In this document: positions 51,338 to 60,058 of the stretch, in pieces | Layout of the letters: each line of letters opens with the position of its first letter | Numbering within the stretch: position 1 is the first letter of the stretch | Source: Caldilinea sp. CFX5 | Lineage (GTDB): Bacteria > Chloroflexota > Anaerolineae > Caldilineales > Caldilineaceae | Assembly: GCA_021405325.1 (NCBI GenBank) | Contig: QWII01000023.1 | Location: forward strand, 62,001-126,000 | Reading direction: 5' to 3' | DNA length: 64,000 bases | Position numbers and translations under genes: made by a program | Notes under the pieces: generated by a model | What the model saw: only the letters and a program-made list of their open reading frames with translations | What the model was told of the DNA's origin: nothing | The model's database searches: none

Positions 51338-54307
51338 CTAGTATTGTAATGTTGACAGAAGGGCTGTTGTTTCAGTAACAAGAGCTGAAATGTCGAGTTG
51401 CGTAAAAATAGCGCGTGCCTGTTCCAATAGAAGAGGCGCCTGTTGTGGGTGATTACGCAAATGATGTTTTGCCCAGGCCAGGAGCGTATGGGCCACTTCG
51501 TAATCATTATAATCACTAAAGAGTGCTTTACTGCGTGCGTAAGCCTCTTCGGCTGCGACCGATTGGTACGCTTGGCTTAAAATGTTGCCATACAGTCGCC
51601 AGATAATCCCTTGTTCTTTGCGATCTTTGCTGAGTTCTAACGCTTGTTTAATAAAAACTAGGGCATCGGCCAACTGCTGTTTGTAGTAGAATAGCTCAGC
51701 TTGAAGGCGCAGCATTTCTGCTTGCTGTTCAGGTGTACCTGTACGTTGGCACAATGTTTTGATACGTTGTAAGTTGATTTCTGCGTCGCTCAAATGATTT
51801 TGACGTAGGTCGAGTTGCACCTGATTCAACAATACTAATAACTCGCTCTCTTCCTGCTGATGATGACGCGCCAGGTCAACAGCCAAGGTTAACTGTTGTT
51901 GAGCTTCCTGCCAGCGTTGCAAAAAAAGATTGTCTTCACCCAAATTGAGACAAATACGAATTTCGCCCCGTATATCACCCATCCGTGTGTAAAGCGCTAA
52001 GGCTTGTTGTTTGTAAGGAATGGCAACTGTGAAGCGGCCCCGGCGACTTTCGGCGGACCCCAGGTTACTCCATAAGTCGGCAAGGCGTCGCGTATCGCCT
52101 AACGCTTTGGCGTCTGCAACGCCTTGATTCCACAGCGTAATCGCTTGTTCTGAATTACCCTGGATAGCGGCAATAATCCCTAGATTGGTAAGGCCACTAA
52201 TCCGTGCGGCAGTTGGTTGATCGGGCAATTGCTGCAATCCTAAGTGTGTGTACTCCTCTGCTTCTGCCAATTGCCCTAGACGTGCCTGGATTGACCCGCG
52301 CCGGATCTGCAAGTAACCCGCCTCTTGTCTGGCTTTCTCGCTGGTTAACAATGCTAAGAATTGTAGACCGCGTTGTACTTGTTCAAGCGCTTCGGTTGGA
52401 TTAGCCGCCAGGCTAAGTTGGGCTGTGAATTCACAAATAGAAGCCAGAAGCAAGAGCTTCTCTGCATCTACTGCGGAATCAATAGGTTGTGCAGTCAAAG
52501 GCACCATACTTTGTTTTAGGAGTTTTTCGGCGTGGCCCAGGTTTGACTGGCGAAACGCAAAAGCGCCCAACTTAAAAAGTATCTCTGCTTCTGCTATGGG
52601 ATCATTCGTGAGTAGCGGGCTTTGGCGTAAGATTGCAAGCAAATCCTGTGCTTGCTGCCAGTAACCACCAGCATCCAACGCGCCAACAATGCCGGCATTG
52701 ACCGTCGTTAACCCGGAAACACCGTGAGCAAAGCTCTCCCAATCACCCTGTTCTTTAGCCCAGAGTAAAGCTCCCACAATATTTTCACGGTCGCGCAGGA
52801 TTGTTTCGTACCCCTCTACACGATTCATTTGGGTCAACTCGACGAAATAGGCGACTACTCGCCGCAATTGCTGATTCATTTGCGCGCTTTTTACTTGGAA
52901 TTTCTCCTGCGCAAAAGCTTTGACGAGTGGATGGAGGAGATAACGCCTTTGCCGTGCGTTCTTATCCACCGATGGTTGGTCTGATACTGTCGCTTTGACA
53001 TCATTGGCGTTATCGAGCAGCTTGCTTTGCTCAATCAAGGATAAAGCAAAGAGACGTGCAAGCGACTTTTTTGCCAATGGTGTTGTAACGGCAGTGAGAG
53101 CAGCAACTGCATCTGCACTAAAGTCAAAGCCTTGAAAAAAGGCCAGAAGCGTAAAGAGCCGCTGAAGTTCCACAGGTAGGCGATTGTAACTCAAGGCGAA
53201 GGAGGTACGCACATTATTGGATGCATGTTCCCAGTCAACCAAATGGGCCAATCGCGATTCTTCGGCTTTAAGCAGGGCAAAATATTCCTGAAACGTTAAA
53301 CCCGTCGATTCAGAGAGATCACTGGCAACGATTTTAAGCGCTAACGGCAGACCGCCAAGAAACTCAGCAATTTGCGCAATCACCTGTTGGTGTGCCTGTA
53401 CGCGTTGTTCACCGAAAAGTTGCGCAAAGAATGCTTGACTTTCTGCCAGGTCAAAAGCGTTCACCTCAAAAGGAATTGCGCCATCATGCAGCGTTTGTCG
53501 ATTACGGCTCGTAATCAATACTGCGCACCCACTAGTTGAGGGCGGCAACAGCGGTTGTACAGCCGCCGTGCCAGGCGCATTGTCTAGAACAATGAGGATG
53601 CGCTTATTCGCCAATACTTCGCGCAAAATCGTACTCCGCCCCGGTAGATTGTCAATATCGCTCATGTCGCGCCCGAACGCTTTCGTAAAAGTGTTCGCGA
53701 TTGAGCTAAGAGCCGAGGGGTCGATTTGTTCGCTAATAATAGTTTGACTCAGATTTGCCCATAACACGCCGTCGGGAAAGAGATGACGTAACGCATACGC
53801 TAGATGCGTGGCGATTGTCGTCTTGCCGACACCGCCCATGCCATGTAATAGACAAGTTGCCGGCGGTTCAGTCAGTGCTTTTGTAATGGCTGCCAACAAG
53901 AAAGGTCGTGCATAAAAGGTACGCGGTTGGGGCGGAGCTTGGAAGGGCGGGGAAAAAGCTAGCCCTGCACTATTCAGTGGTTTCTGCGTGATCGTTTGGT
54001 GTCGTTGGCGCCAGGGTTCTAATAAGAGCCATCCTGCGCCATCCTCGTCTTGTTTAATTTGAGTGAGCAAGGTGGCAAGCGCAGGGTGATTAGCCGCTGT
54101 CAGAAGGCGGGTCGTTTCATCTTCGTATAACCGTAAGGCAGTGGCAACCTGTACAATGGGCTGCCACTCGCGTGGCCGCTTTACACTGCCGTTTAACCAA
54201 CTGATAATCGTTTGTTTGGGAAGATCCGTCAGTTGGGCCAGGCGATCAGCTGTTTGTTTAGCTCGGCTGACATATTCCTTGAGCACATCTCCAAAGTGTT
54301 CGTTCAT
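51338..54307 (-). CDS. HTH + NB-ARC (STAND) ATPase + TPR regulator
   Basis: This 989-aa STAND protein has an N-terminal XRE-like helix-turn-helix (DRLAQLTDLPKQTIISWLNGSVKRP). The NB-ARC ATPase follows: HGMGGVGKTT (K162), ILIVLDNA, LITSRN and GGLPLAL. A winged-helix region and about 450 residues of TPR-like helices form the sensor (for example NLGIIAAIQGNSEQAITLWNQG, NLGSAESRRGRFTVAIPYKQQAL). In this class ligand binding to the TPR array releases the ATPase for oligomerisation, so it could be a transcription regulator or a defence sensor. ATG 54307 has GGAG 7 nt upstream. A divergent gene for a tiny exported peptide starts 240 bp away, and three TCATAC repeats lie just upstream. The giant FG-GAP gene follows 39 bp downstream, suggesting one operon. 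Confidence 0.85.
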   Translation of the reverse strand: MNEHFGDVLKEYVSRAKQTADRLAQLTDLPKQTIISWLNGSVKRPREWQPIVQVATALRLYEDETTRLLTAANHPALATLLTQIKQDEDGAGWLLLEPWRQRHQTITQKPLNSAGLAFSPPFQAPPQPRTFYARPFLLAAITKALTEPPATCLLHGMGGVGKTTIATHLAYALRHLFPDGVLWANLSQTIISEQIDPSALSSIANTFTKAFGRDMSDIDNLPGRSTILREVLANKRILIVLDNAPGTAAVQPLLPPSTSGCAVLITSRNRQTLHDGAIPFEVNAFDLAESQAFFAQLFGEQRVQAHQQVIAQIAEFLGGLPLALKIVASDLSESTGLTFQEYFALLKAEESRLAHLVDWEHASNNVRTSFALSYNRLPVELQRLFTLLAFFQGFDFSADAVAALTAVTTPLAKKSLARLFALSLIEQSKLLDNANDVKATVSDQPSVDKNARQRRYLLHPLVKAFAQEKFQVKSAQMNQQLRRVVAYFVELTQMNRVEGYETILRDRENIVGALLWAKEQGDWESFAHGVSGLTTVNAGIVGALDAGGYWQQAQDLLAILRQSPLLTNDPIAEAEILFKLGAFAFRQSNLGHAEKLLKQSMVPLTAQPIDSAVDAEKLLLLASICEFTAQLSLAANPTEALEQVQRGLQFLALLTSEKARQEAGYLQIRRGSIQARLGQLAEAEEYTHLGLQQLPDQPTAARISGLTNLGIIAAIQGNSEQAITLWNQGVADAKALGDTRRLADLWSNLGSAESRRGRFTVAIPYKQQALALYTRMGDIRGEIRICLNLGEDNLFLQRWQEAQQQLTLAVDLARHHQQEESELLVLLNQVQLDLRQNHLSDAEINLQRIKTLCQRTGTPEQQAEMLRLQAELFYYKQQLADALVFIKQALELSKDRKEQGIIWRLYGNILSQAYQSVAAEEAYARSKALFSDYNDYEVAHTLLAWAKHHLRNHPQQAPLLLEQARAIFTQLDISALVTETTALLSTLQY

Positions 54308-54330
54308 GTATAGGCTCCAAGAAACAGCAA

Positions 54331-54359
54331 TCATACATTTTTCATACGTCATTTCATAC
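54331..54359. promoter_or_regulatory. operator-like direct repeats, TCATAC x3
   Basis: TCATAC occurs at 54331, 54342 and 54354, spaced 11 and 12 bp (about one helical turn), starting 24 bp upstream of the HTH-NB-ARC gene. The layout suits cooperative binding of an HTH protein and autoregulation. This is inferred from spacing only. Confidence 0.5.
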
Positions 54360-54456
54360 AAGTTGGGGCAAGACGGCCCCCCTTCCTTCAAGTACCCTAG
54401 AGCCAAGCAGATAGTCCGTCATGACAAACCTACCCTGCACAAAATTGTAGCGTCCG

Positions 54457-54516
54457 TTCATTGAGCGTCGTATATGCACCTGCTGGATAACAGCAGGCGG
54501 GCCCAAGCTCAGTGAA
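54457..54516. repeat. nested inverted repeat upstream of the small peptide gene
   Basis: TTCATTGAGC and GCTCAGTGAA (9 of 10) enclose a perfect CCTGCTG-GATAA-CAGCAGG hairpin. It lies 30 bp before ATG 54547, so it could be an operator or a leader structure limiting translation of the peptide gene. Confidence 0.7.
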
Positions 54517-54546
54517 TGGTATCTATCACACAGAAGGAGAGATACG

Positions 54547-54681
54547 ATGAGCATTGTACAGATGGGCCGCCGTTTGTTGCTGACTGGGCTGCTTGTCAGC
54601 CTATTAATGATGGGCAGTTTCTATGCGCCGACGATGGTGGAAACGGCGTTTGCCTGCCAGGGCAATGGTGGCGGCTGTTAA
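54547..54681 (+). CDS. 44-aa exported peptide, predicted mature form CQGNGGGC
   Basis: The product has a basic start (MSIVQMGRR), a hydrophobic core (LLLTGLLVSLLMMGSFYA) and VETAFA immediately before CQGNGGGC and the stop. Cleavage after AFA would release an octapeptide with a Cys at each end, able to form a disulphide ring. Alternatively the first Cys could be a lipobox-like site, but FAC lacks the usual Leu three residues before Cys. AGAAGGAGAG lies 5 nt before the ATG, a near-ideal ribosome site. It is too short for default gene callers. It lies between STAND/TPR regulators, which resembles TPR-sensed peptide pheromones (RRNPP type), although those are from Firmicutes. A bacteriocin-like or structural role is possible. 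It has its own leader hairpin. Confidence 0.65.
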   Translation: MSIVQMGRRLLLTGLLVSLLMMGSFYAPTMVETAFACQGNGGGC

Positions 54682-54729
54682 TCACCCCTAAGCCAATAAA
54701 GCAGGAGAGGAACAGTATTAGGGCTAATC

Positions 54730-55923
54730 TTACTCTACTTGTTCCTCTCTTGCTTGGCGCAAGTGTTGGTGTAAGGAATTGAGCAAATAGTGATAATTGG
54801 GCGCATCTGCAATTTGCGGGAGCAGCGTTAGTGTTTCTTCGATTAATACAATTGCATTCGTATATTGCTTTTGCGCCAAATAAACCATTGCTAACCCGTC
54901 TAATGCGTTTAAGGATAAACTTTTATTACCAAGTTCATTATGCAAGTTAGCTGATTCACGAAAGCATTGCTTCGCTTTTTCATATTTGCTTATGGCTAAA
55001 AATGCGAGACCAAAATTAGTACCAAGTCTGGCAAATTGCAACTTATCGTTGAAGCGTTGAGCAATAACTTTTGCAGCAGTGTAACAAGTCAGTGCTTGGT
55101 TGGGTGCTCCAGCATAATAGTAAGCAAGCCCCAAATTATTTTGAACGATTGTCCAGTGATATTGATCACCTATCGTTTCTAGAATAACAGATGCTCTTTG
55201 AAAAAGGTCGATTGCCTCCGAATACCGCTCCTGCCCACGGAGAGCATAACCAAGATTCTGTTTGCTCCAAGCTATTTTTCGCAGGTCACCTTGTTGTTCA
55301 AAAAGAGCCAGCGCACGCCGATGAAGTTCTTCTGCTTCCTGCCAACGTTCGTAACCAATGGCGAGCATTCCTTGAACTCGATATGCCATTGCCCGCTCTG
55401 GATCATCATTACCTAACAAGGTAAGCGCCTGCTCTACATAGCCAGCAGCATTCGCATGGTGATATTGCAAATGTTCCAGCCACGCCAATTCATTGAGGAC
55501 GCGCGCCTGGTCGCGCTGGGCGGCCAGGGCGGTGAAGTGGGCGAGAGCGGCCTGAAGATGCTCATGGGCGGCGGCAAAGTGGCTCAAGAGCCGGTAGAGC
55601 AGCGCCAGTTGGAAATGACATTCGCCGGCGGCGGCGCTATCGCCCTGTGCTTCACTCTGGCGGAGCGCAGTCTGAAGATAGGGGATCCAATGGTCGCGCT
55701 GGCCGGCCTGTTCCATCTTCGGCGCCAGGGTGAGAAAGAGGTCACGCGTCAACGGCCAGACCGTCGGCGCCTGCAAGGCATAGCTCAACGTATGGAGCGC
55801 CTGCACCCGCACCTCATCGCCCAGCACCGGCCCGGCCTGCTGCACCAGCCCCAACACATAGCGCAGGTTGCGGCTAAGATAGTGGTGGAATTGGGTGGGG
55901 TAGAGTTCTGCGTTGGTGCTCAT
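54730..55923 (-). CDS. TPR-repeat protein
   Basis: This 397-aa protein consists of tetratricopeptide-like helices. The N-terminal 80 residues (FHHYLSRNLRYVLGLVQQAG) are followed by about seven repeats such as AWSKQNLGYALRGQERYSEAIDLFQRA and VQNNLGLAYYYAGAPNQALTCY. It has no signal peptide, DNA-binding or catalytic motif. It lies 107 bp downstream of the HTH-like/NB-ARC gene on the same strand, and together the two have the domain order of the single-chain STAND regulator at 51338-54307. It may therefore be the separately encoded sensor half. The codon usage and GC drop in the last third compared with the first, suggesting recombination within the repeat region. Confidence 0.78.
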   Translation of the reverse strand: MSTNAELYPTQFHHYLSRNLRYVLGLVQQAGPVLGDEVRVQALHTLSYALQAPTVWPLTRDLFLTLAPKMEQAGQRDHWIPYLQTALRQSEAQGDSAAAGECHFQLALLYRLLSHFAAAHEHLQAALAHFTALAAQRDQARVLNELAWLEHLQYHHANAAGYVEQALTLLGNDDPERAMAYRVQGMLAIGYERWQEAEELHRRALALFEQQGDLRKIAWSKQNLGYALRGQERYSEAIDLFQRASVILETIGDQYHWTIVQNNLGLAYYYAGAPNQALTCYTAAKVIAQRFNDKLQFARLGTNFGLAFLAISKYEKAKQCFRESANLHNELGNKSLSLNALDGLAMVYLAQKQYTNAIVLIEETLTLLPQIADAPNYHYLLNSLHQHLRQAREEQVE

Positions 55924-55960
55924 CGTTGCTCTTTGTTCCCTGAAACGCGTGTGTGATGAG

Positions 55961-56040
55961 GAGATTGAGCGATTGAGCGATTCAGAGATTGGTTTGGTGA
56001 GACTACTTAATCGCTTAATCGCTCAATCGCTCAATCGCTC
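55961..56040. repeat. inverted arrays of an 8-bp repeat (GATTGAGC)
   Basis: Octamers GATTGAGC, GATTGAGC, GATTCAGA and GATTGGTT on the left face TAATCGCT, TAATCGCT, CAATCGCT and CAATCGCT on the right, forming a hairpin. The last units overlap the 3' end of the NB-ARC gene and encode its terminal Ser-Asp. Confidence 0.85.
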
Positions 56041-57461
56041 TTTTGCCACCGAATCACCTGCTCATGCAAAAACGCTCTGGTCAAACTATGAATCGTGTAG
56101 CGACAATCGTGCAGGTCGCCGCGCACATCGACCAGGTTGAGAGTGACGAGCCGTTCCAGGGCGGCGCGCAGGATATGGGGGGGCAGGTCGCAGGTGGCGG
56201 CGAGCAGTTCAAAGTGGCCCCCCTGTTCGCTCACCAGCGGCATGGCGATCAAGGCGGCGCGGGCGGTTTCGTCGAGCAATTCCCAGGCGCGCTGATAGAT
56301 GAAGGTGTAGAGCGCTTCCGCCTGTTTGCCCCGTGCGCCCAGCAGGTCGTCCAGCACCGCCGCCAACGAGTGAACGCGCACCTGGCCCGTCACCAGCCGC
56401 AGCGCCAACGGGTTGCCGCCAACGGTTTCATAGATGGGGAGCAGGTCCGTGTCACTGGCGGCCAGCACCTGCGGGATGTTGCGGATGGCGGCTTCCTGGC
56501 GCACCAACGCCAGCGCCTCGTCCACCAGCAGTTCGGGCACAAGGGTGTGGTGAAGATCAGCTTCATCGGTGAGGCTGTAACGGGTCGTCAGCAGAATCTT
56601 GCTGGGGTTGACCAGGCGGCGCAAGGTGGGCAGCAATGCCGCGACATCCACCACACTTTCCAGATTGTCAATGACGATCAGGTGGGGCGCATTCTTGAGC
56701 CGTTGCCCCAGCGCCGCCAACGCCTCTTCGCTGCTCCGTTGGCCGGTGAAAGCGGCGCCCACCAACTGATGGCTTAGCGCTTCCACCAATGCCTGCGCCG
56801 TCAACAGGGGCTGGGGGACAACGGCCAGGCTGCCGCCGGCATTAAAGAGCGTCGAGCGCGCCGTCACCCAACCCATGTCGGCGAAGTGGTAGTGGTCGAG
56901 CAAGTGGCGGACCAACGCATCAGCCAATGTGGTTTTGCCAATGCCGCCAATGCCGGCGACGACAAAGAGCCAGGGCGCGTCCAACCGGGTAAGTTGCGCT
57001 GCCAACCGTCGAATCTGCTCCCCTTTGCCAAAGAGCTGCGTATAGGTTGGCGATCCCAGCCGTTCGTTCACCCGCTCCTGGCGCGCCGCGCGGGCATTGC
57101 GCTCCAGATGCCAAATCACATTGGCCAGCAACGGGGCGCCTTCGTGGCGCCGGCGATGAAAGGTGGCGACCGAGAGATTTAATGCCTGGGCCGTTTGTTC
57201 AACCTTTTCCTGTTGCAACAAGCGGCTACGCAAGACGGCGGCATGTTCGGGGTGGTTCGTCGCCAATAGGGTCAACGCTTCATCCAACAGTTGCCGTGTG
57301 GCGGCCTGGGCATCGCCCTGGTGTTGGCGGAGCGCCTGTTGGAACAGGCACAGCGCCGCCAACGGCGTTGGCGCTTGCTCCGGCGCTGCTGCGCTTGTAA
57401 GCATCTGGTGGAGGGTATCACGGAGTAGATCCGCAGAGATGGATTGATTGTCGGATGCCAT
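56031..57461 (-). CDS. NB-ARC (STAND) ATPase with helix-turn-helix-like N-terminus
   Basis: This 476-aa protein has an N-terminal helical region with an HTH-like segment (VEQTAQALNLSVATFHRRRHEGAPLLAN). An AAA/NB-ARC domain follows: AGIGGIGKTTLA (K176), HLIVIDNLES, ILLTTRY and GGNPLALRL. A winged-helix segment (LPPHILRAALERLVTLNLVDVRG) then leads into the C-terminus TIHSLTRAFLHEQV. It stops where other STAND proteins begin their sensor repeats. The TPR-only gene 107 bp downstream could supply that part in trans. It could be a regulator or an abortive-infection-like switch, but no effector domain is seen. The C-terminus reads into the 8-bp repeat array, so the original tail may have been altered by it. 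Confidence 0.82.
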   Translation of the reverse strand: MASDNQSISADLLRDTLHQMLTSAAAPEQAPTPLAALCLFQQALRQHQGDAQAATRQLLDEALTLLATNHPEHAAVLRSRLLQQEKVEQTAQALNLSVATFHRRRHEGAPLLANVIWHLERNARAARQERVNERLGSPTYTQLFGKGEQIRRLAAQLTRLDAPWLFVVAGIGGIGKTTLADALVRHLLDHYHFADMGWVTARSTLFNAGGSLAVVPQPLLTAQALVEALSHQLVGAAFTGQRSSEEALAALGQRLKNAPHLIVIDNLESVVDVAALLPTLRRLVNPSKILLTTRYSLTDEADLHHTLVPELLVDEALALVRQEAAIRNIPQVLAASDTDLLPIYETVGGNPLALRLVTGQVRVHSLAAVLDDLLGARGKQAEALYTFIYQRAWELLDETARAALIAMPLVSEQGGHFELLAATCDLPPHILRAALERLVTLNLVDVRGDLHDCRYTIHSLTRAFLHEQVIRWQKSD

Positions 57462-57505
57462 GTACTTTACTCACTCTAAGACCATCACAAGAACATAAAT
57501 CTCCT

Positions 57506-57534
57506 GGCGGGCGCCCGCAAGGGGACGCCCCTAC
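57506..57534. repeat. REP-like palindrome, GGGCGcCCGCAAGGGgaCGCCC core
   Basis: The sequence shares CCGCAAGGG..CGCCCCTAC with the loop and stem of the 31879-31948 element. It forms a short GC-rich stem upstream of the NB-ARC gene. Confidence 0.65.
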
Positions 57535-57962
57535 TATTACCGGATTTGGTTGTGAAAATTCATCAGGTGATTTTATGCTTTGGCATAGACGAATGAATCG
57601 TTCGCTTAGTGAAAGCTTCTTACAGACTAACAAACAGAACTTATTTTTCGCCGCTTACAAGGTTCAACCTGAGAAGCTATACAATTAGCTTCTGAAGCTT
57701 TTTGTCATGTATCTTTGTTAAATGTAAGAAAAATGCGCAAGTTGTTGGAGCAACGCCAGTGTAACATAGATGCGGCGGCAACGCAACTGACAATTTTTGA
57801 TAGCTTGTGAGAGCTAGATGAGAGTACGATGATACGCGATGGGCGACCGAACTATTGTATAGTGATTAGTGGATGAACAATCGTTGGTTACTTATGCGAT
57901 AAACCAACGAACCAAGCAACGAGCCAACCAACCCAACCCAATTTCAGGCGAAACCGATACCA
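57535..57962. other. AT-rich divergent region with octamer repeats before the BTAD gene
   Basis: The region between the minus-strand NB-ARC gene and the plus-strand BTAD gene is AT-rich. At 57881-57941 it contains octamers AACCAACG, AACCAAGC, AACGAGCC and AACCAACC, with a short opposite-sense CGTTGGTT at 57882, a one-sided version of the 8-bp repeat hairpins. A TATAGT near 57858 could be a -10, but no matching -35 was found. Confidence 0.5.
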
Positions 57963-59849
57963 ATGCTGCACATTCGCTTGTTAGGCAATTTTCTGATTAC
58001 TAGCCACCATGAACCCGTGGTGGGGTTTACACGACCACAGCTAAAGATCGTACTGGCCTACCTGGCGGTGCATTGGCAGAAGGTGCCACCCAAGAAGGAA
58101 TTAGCCAAACTGTTCTGGCAGCCAACGCTCGATGCGCAACCGGCCACCAATCTACGCAACCTGCTCTTTCACCTGCGCCAGGAACTACCCGAATTGAAGG
58201 AGTGTATCCACTTTGGTCGCACCCTGCGTTGGAAAGCCGACACCCCGCTTTGGCTGGATGTGGCGGCGTTTGAAACGGCGGTAGCGCGGGTGGCGGCGAC
58301 GACGACGCCGGCTGACCAACAAGCCGCCCTGGTCGAAGCGGTGGCGCTCTACACGGGCGATCTCTGGCCGCAGTGTCAGGAAGAGTGGATCATTCCCATC
58401 CGCGAACGCTTGCGTAATCAATACATCGACGCATTGGAGCAACTGATCGGCCTGTTAGAAGGACAGCGCGCGTACGCCGATGCATTGGTGGCCGCCCAGC
58501 GTCTCCTCCAGGCCGCACCGGTGCGCGAAGAGAGTTACCGGCGGGTCATGCAGATCCAGGCTGCGCTGGGCGATCGGGCCGGGATTGAGGGCACCTTTGC
58601 CGAATGCCGACAACAGTTACAACGCAAATGGCAGGTGGCGCCCAGTCGGCCCACCAGTGAACTCTATGCCCGACTGACCCAGGCGACCACGCCGACCGCC
58701 CCCGTCACTGTTCCCTTTGTCGAGCGACAGGCCGAGTGGGCGCAATTGCAGGCGCGTTGGCAGGCGGCGCAAGCAGGGCAGCCCCATTGCCTGCTGTTAA
58801 CCGGCGCCCCCGGCATTGGCAAAAGTCGCCTGCTGACCGAATTTGTCGCCGCCGCGGAGCGCCAGGGGGCGTCGGTTGCACTGACCGTATGTCAGCCCTT
58901 TACCCTGACAATGGCCTATCGTCCCTTGCTCGACTGGCTGGCGACGCCGCTCTTGCGCCGGCGGCTCGCAGCCTTGACGCCGGCCCGGCGCGCCGAACTG
59001 GCCTATCTCCTGCCCGAACTGGCTGACGCCGCACAGCCCATTTCGCCGGCGCCGCTGGAACCATGGCAACGCCAACGCCTTTATGAGACCCTGGCGCAAC
59101 TCTTTCTGGCCCACAGTGAACCGCTGCTGTTGGCGCTCGACAACGCTCAATGGTGCGATCAGGAGACGCTGGATTGGTTGCACTATCTGCTCTGCGCTAC
59201 GCCCACGGCCCGTTTGTTGATCGTGGGCGCCTTCTCGCCGTTGGAACTGCGCCCTCATGATCCGGTGGCCCGTTTGCAGCCCCGCCTCCAGTCGTCGCAG
59301 CTGGTGACCCAAGTGGCGCTCCCGCCGTTGAGCCAACACGGGGTGGCTGCGCTTGGGGAAGCGCTGCGGGGGCAAGCTCTTGACCCAGCGCTCCTGCCCC
59401 CGTTGTTTCAGGTGACGGAAGGCAATCCGCGCTATGTGCTGGCCGCGTTGCCGTTGCTCCCGCGCAGTGGCGATGGCAATGCGGCGGCAGAGGCCATTAC
59501 CGCCGGCTTACTAAGGGCGCCGGATGTACAAGCGACCCTTCAGCGCTATTTTGCCTCCCTCTCCGCCGAGGCGCAAGCGGTGGCGGGGTTGGCGGCCGCC
59601 ATTGGCCGCACCTTTTCCTGTGATCTGCTGGTCGTCGCCGCTCTCAGCGACCAGGAAGCGCTGTTCCTGGCGTTGGATGAACTGTTGCAGCATGGGCTTT
59701 TGGCGGATGCGGACGCGGCGCAGTACACCTTTTGTCATGCGCTGTTACAGCAGGCGGCGTTGGCAACCTTATCTTCCGCCAAGCGGCTGCTGTGGCAGAA
59801 GCGAATTGCCGGCGCCCGTCAGCAACTTGAGCAACGGGGTGAAAGATAG
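57963..59849 (+). CDS. BTAD/SARP-like transcriptional activator with AAA_16 ATPase
   Basis: This 628-aa regulator has an N-terminal OmpR-type winged helix (MLHIRLLGNF, then RPQLKIVLAYLAVHWQKVPPKKELAKLFW). A bacterial transcriptional activator domain follows (DLWPQCQEEWIIPIRERLRNQYIDALEQL...RVMQIQAALGDRAGIEGTFAECRQQL). The AAA_16/STAND ATPase has TGAPGIGKSR (K287) and LLLALDNAQWCD. The protein ends after the winged-helix-like part, whereas many relatives run to 1000 residues or more with TPR sensors. It may be a truncated or compact form. It is the first gene of a plus-strand group (small protein, coiled-coil protein, AAA+ ATPase) and is a candidate regulator of it, although palindromes in the 348-bp gap suggest a separate promoter. 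Confidence 0.83.
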   Translation: MLHIRLLGNFLITSHHEPVVGFTRPQLKIVLAYLAVHWQKVPPKKELAKLFWQPTLDAQPATNLRNLLFHLRQELPELKECIHFGRTLRWKADTPLWLDVAAFETAVARVAATTTPADQQAALVEAVALYTGDLWPQCQEEWIIPIRERLRNQYIDALEQLIGLLEGQRAYADALVAAQRLLQAAPVREESYRRVMQIQAALGDRAGIEGTFAECRQQLQRKWQVAPSRPTSELYARLTQATTPTAPVTVPFVERQAEWAQLQARWQAAQAGQPHCLLLTGAPGIGKSRLLTEFVAAAERQGASVALTVCQPFTLTMAYRPLLDWLATPLLRRRLAALTPARRAELAYLLPELADAAQPISPAPLEPWQRQRLYETLAQLFLAHSEPLLLALDNAQWCDQETLDWLHYLLCATPTARLLIVGAFSPLELRPHDPVARLQPRLQSSQLVTQVALPPLSQHGVAALGEALRGQALDPALLPPLFQVTEGNPRYVLAALPLLPRSGDGNAAAEAITAGLLRAPDVQATLQRYFASLSAEAQAVAGLAAAIGRTFSCDLLVVAALSDQEALFLALDELLQHGLLADADAAQYTFCHALLQQAALATLSSAKRLLWQKRIAGARQQLEQRGER

Positions 59850-59897
59850 TAAGCGCTTCTTGCATCATGTAAGCGATTAATTTACGGAATAGTTATC

Positions 59898-59943
59898 AAT
59901 GAAACGTTTTGTGACTTGGTTTGCGGGATAATGAAACGTTTTG
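59898..59943. promoter_or_regulatory. two AATGAAACGTTTTG direct repeats
   Basis: The 14-bp sequence AATGAAACGTTTTG occurs at 59898-59911 and 59930-59943, 32 bp apart (three helical turns). Each contains the palindrome AAACGTTT. It lies upstream of the small-protein/AAA+ group, so it may be an operator. Confidence 0.5.
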
Positions 59944-60058
59944 CTCGCCGACCCTAGTCTATTTTGAAGCGTTATTTTCTCGTAAACCATGATAAAGTAG
60001 GTAATCCACTTTTACAATCTTTACCAAAGCGCAATCTCAATGGCAATTAATTTTTGTC

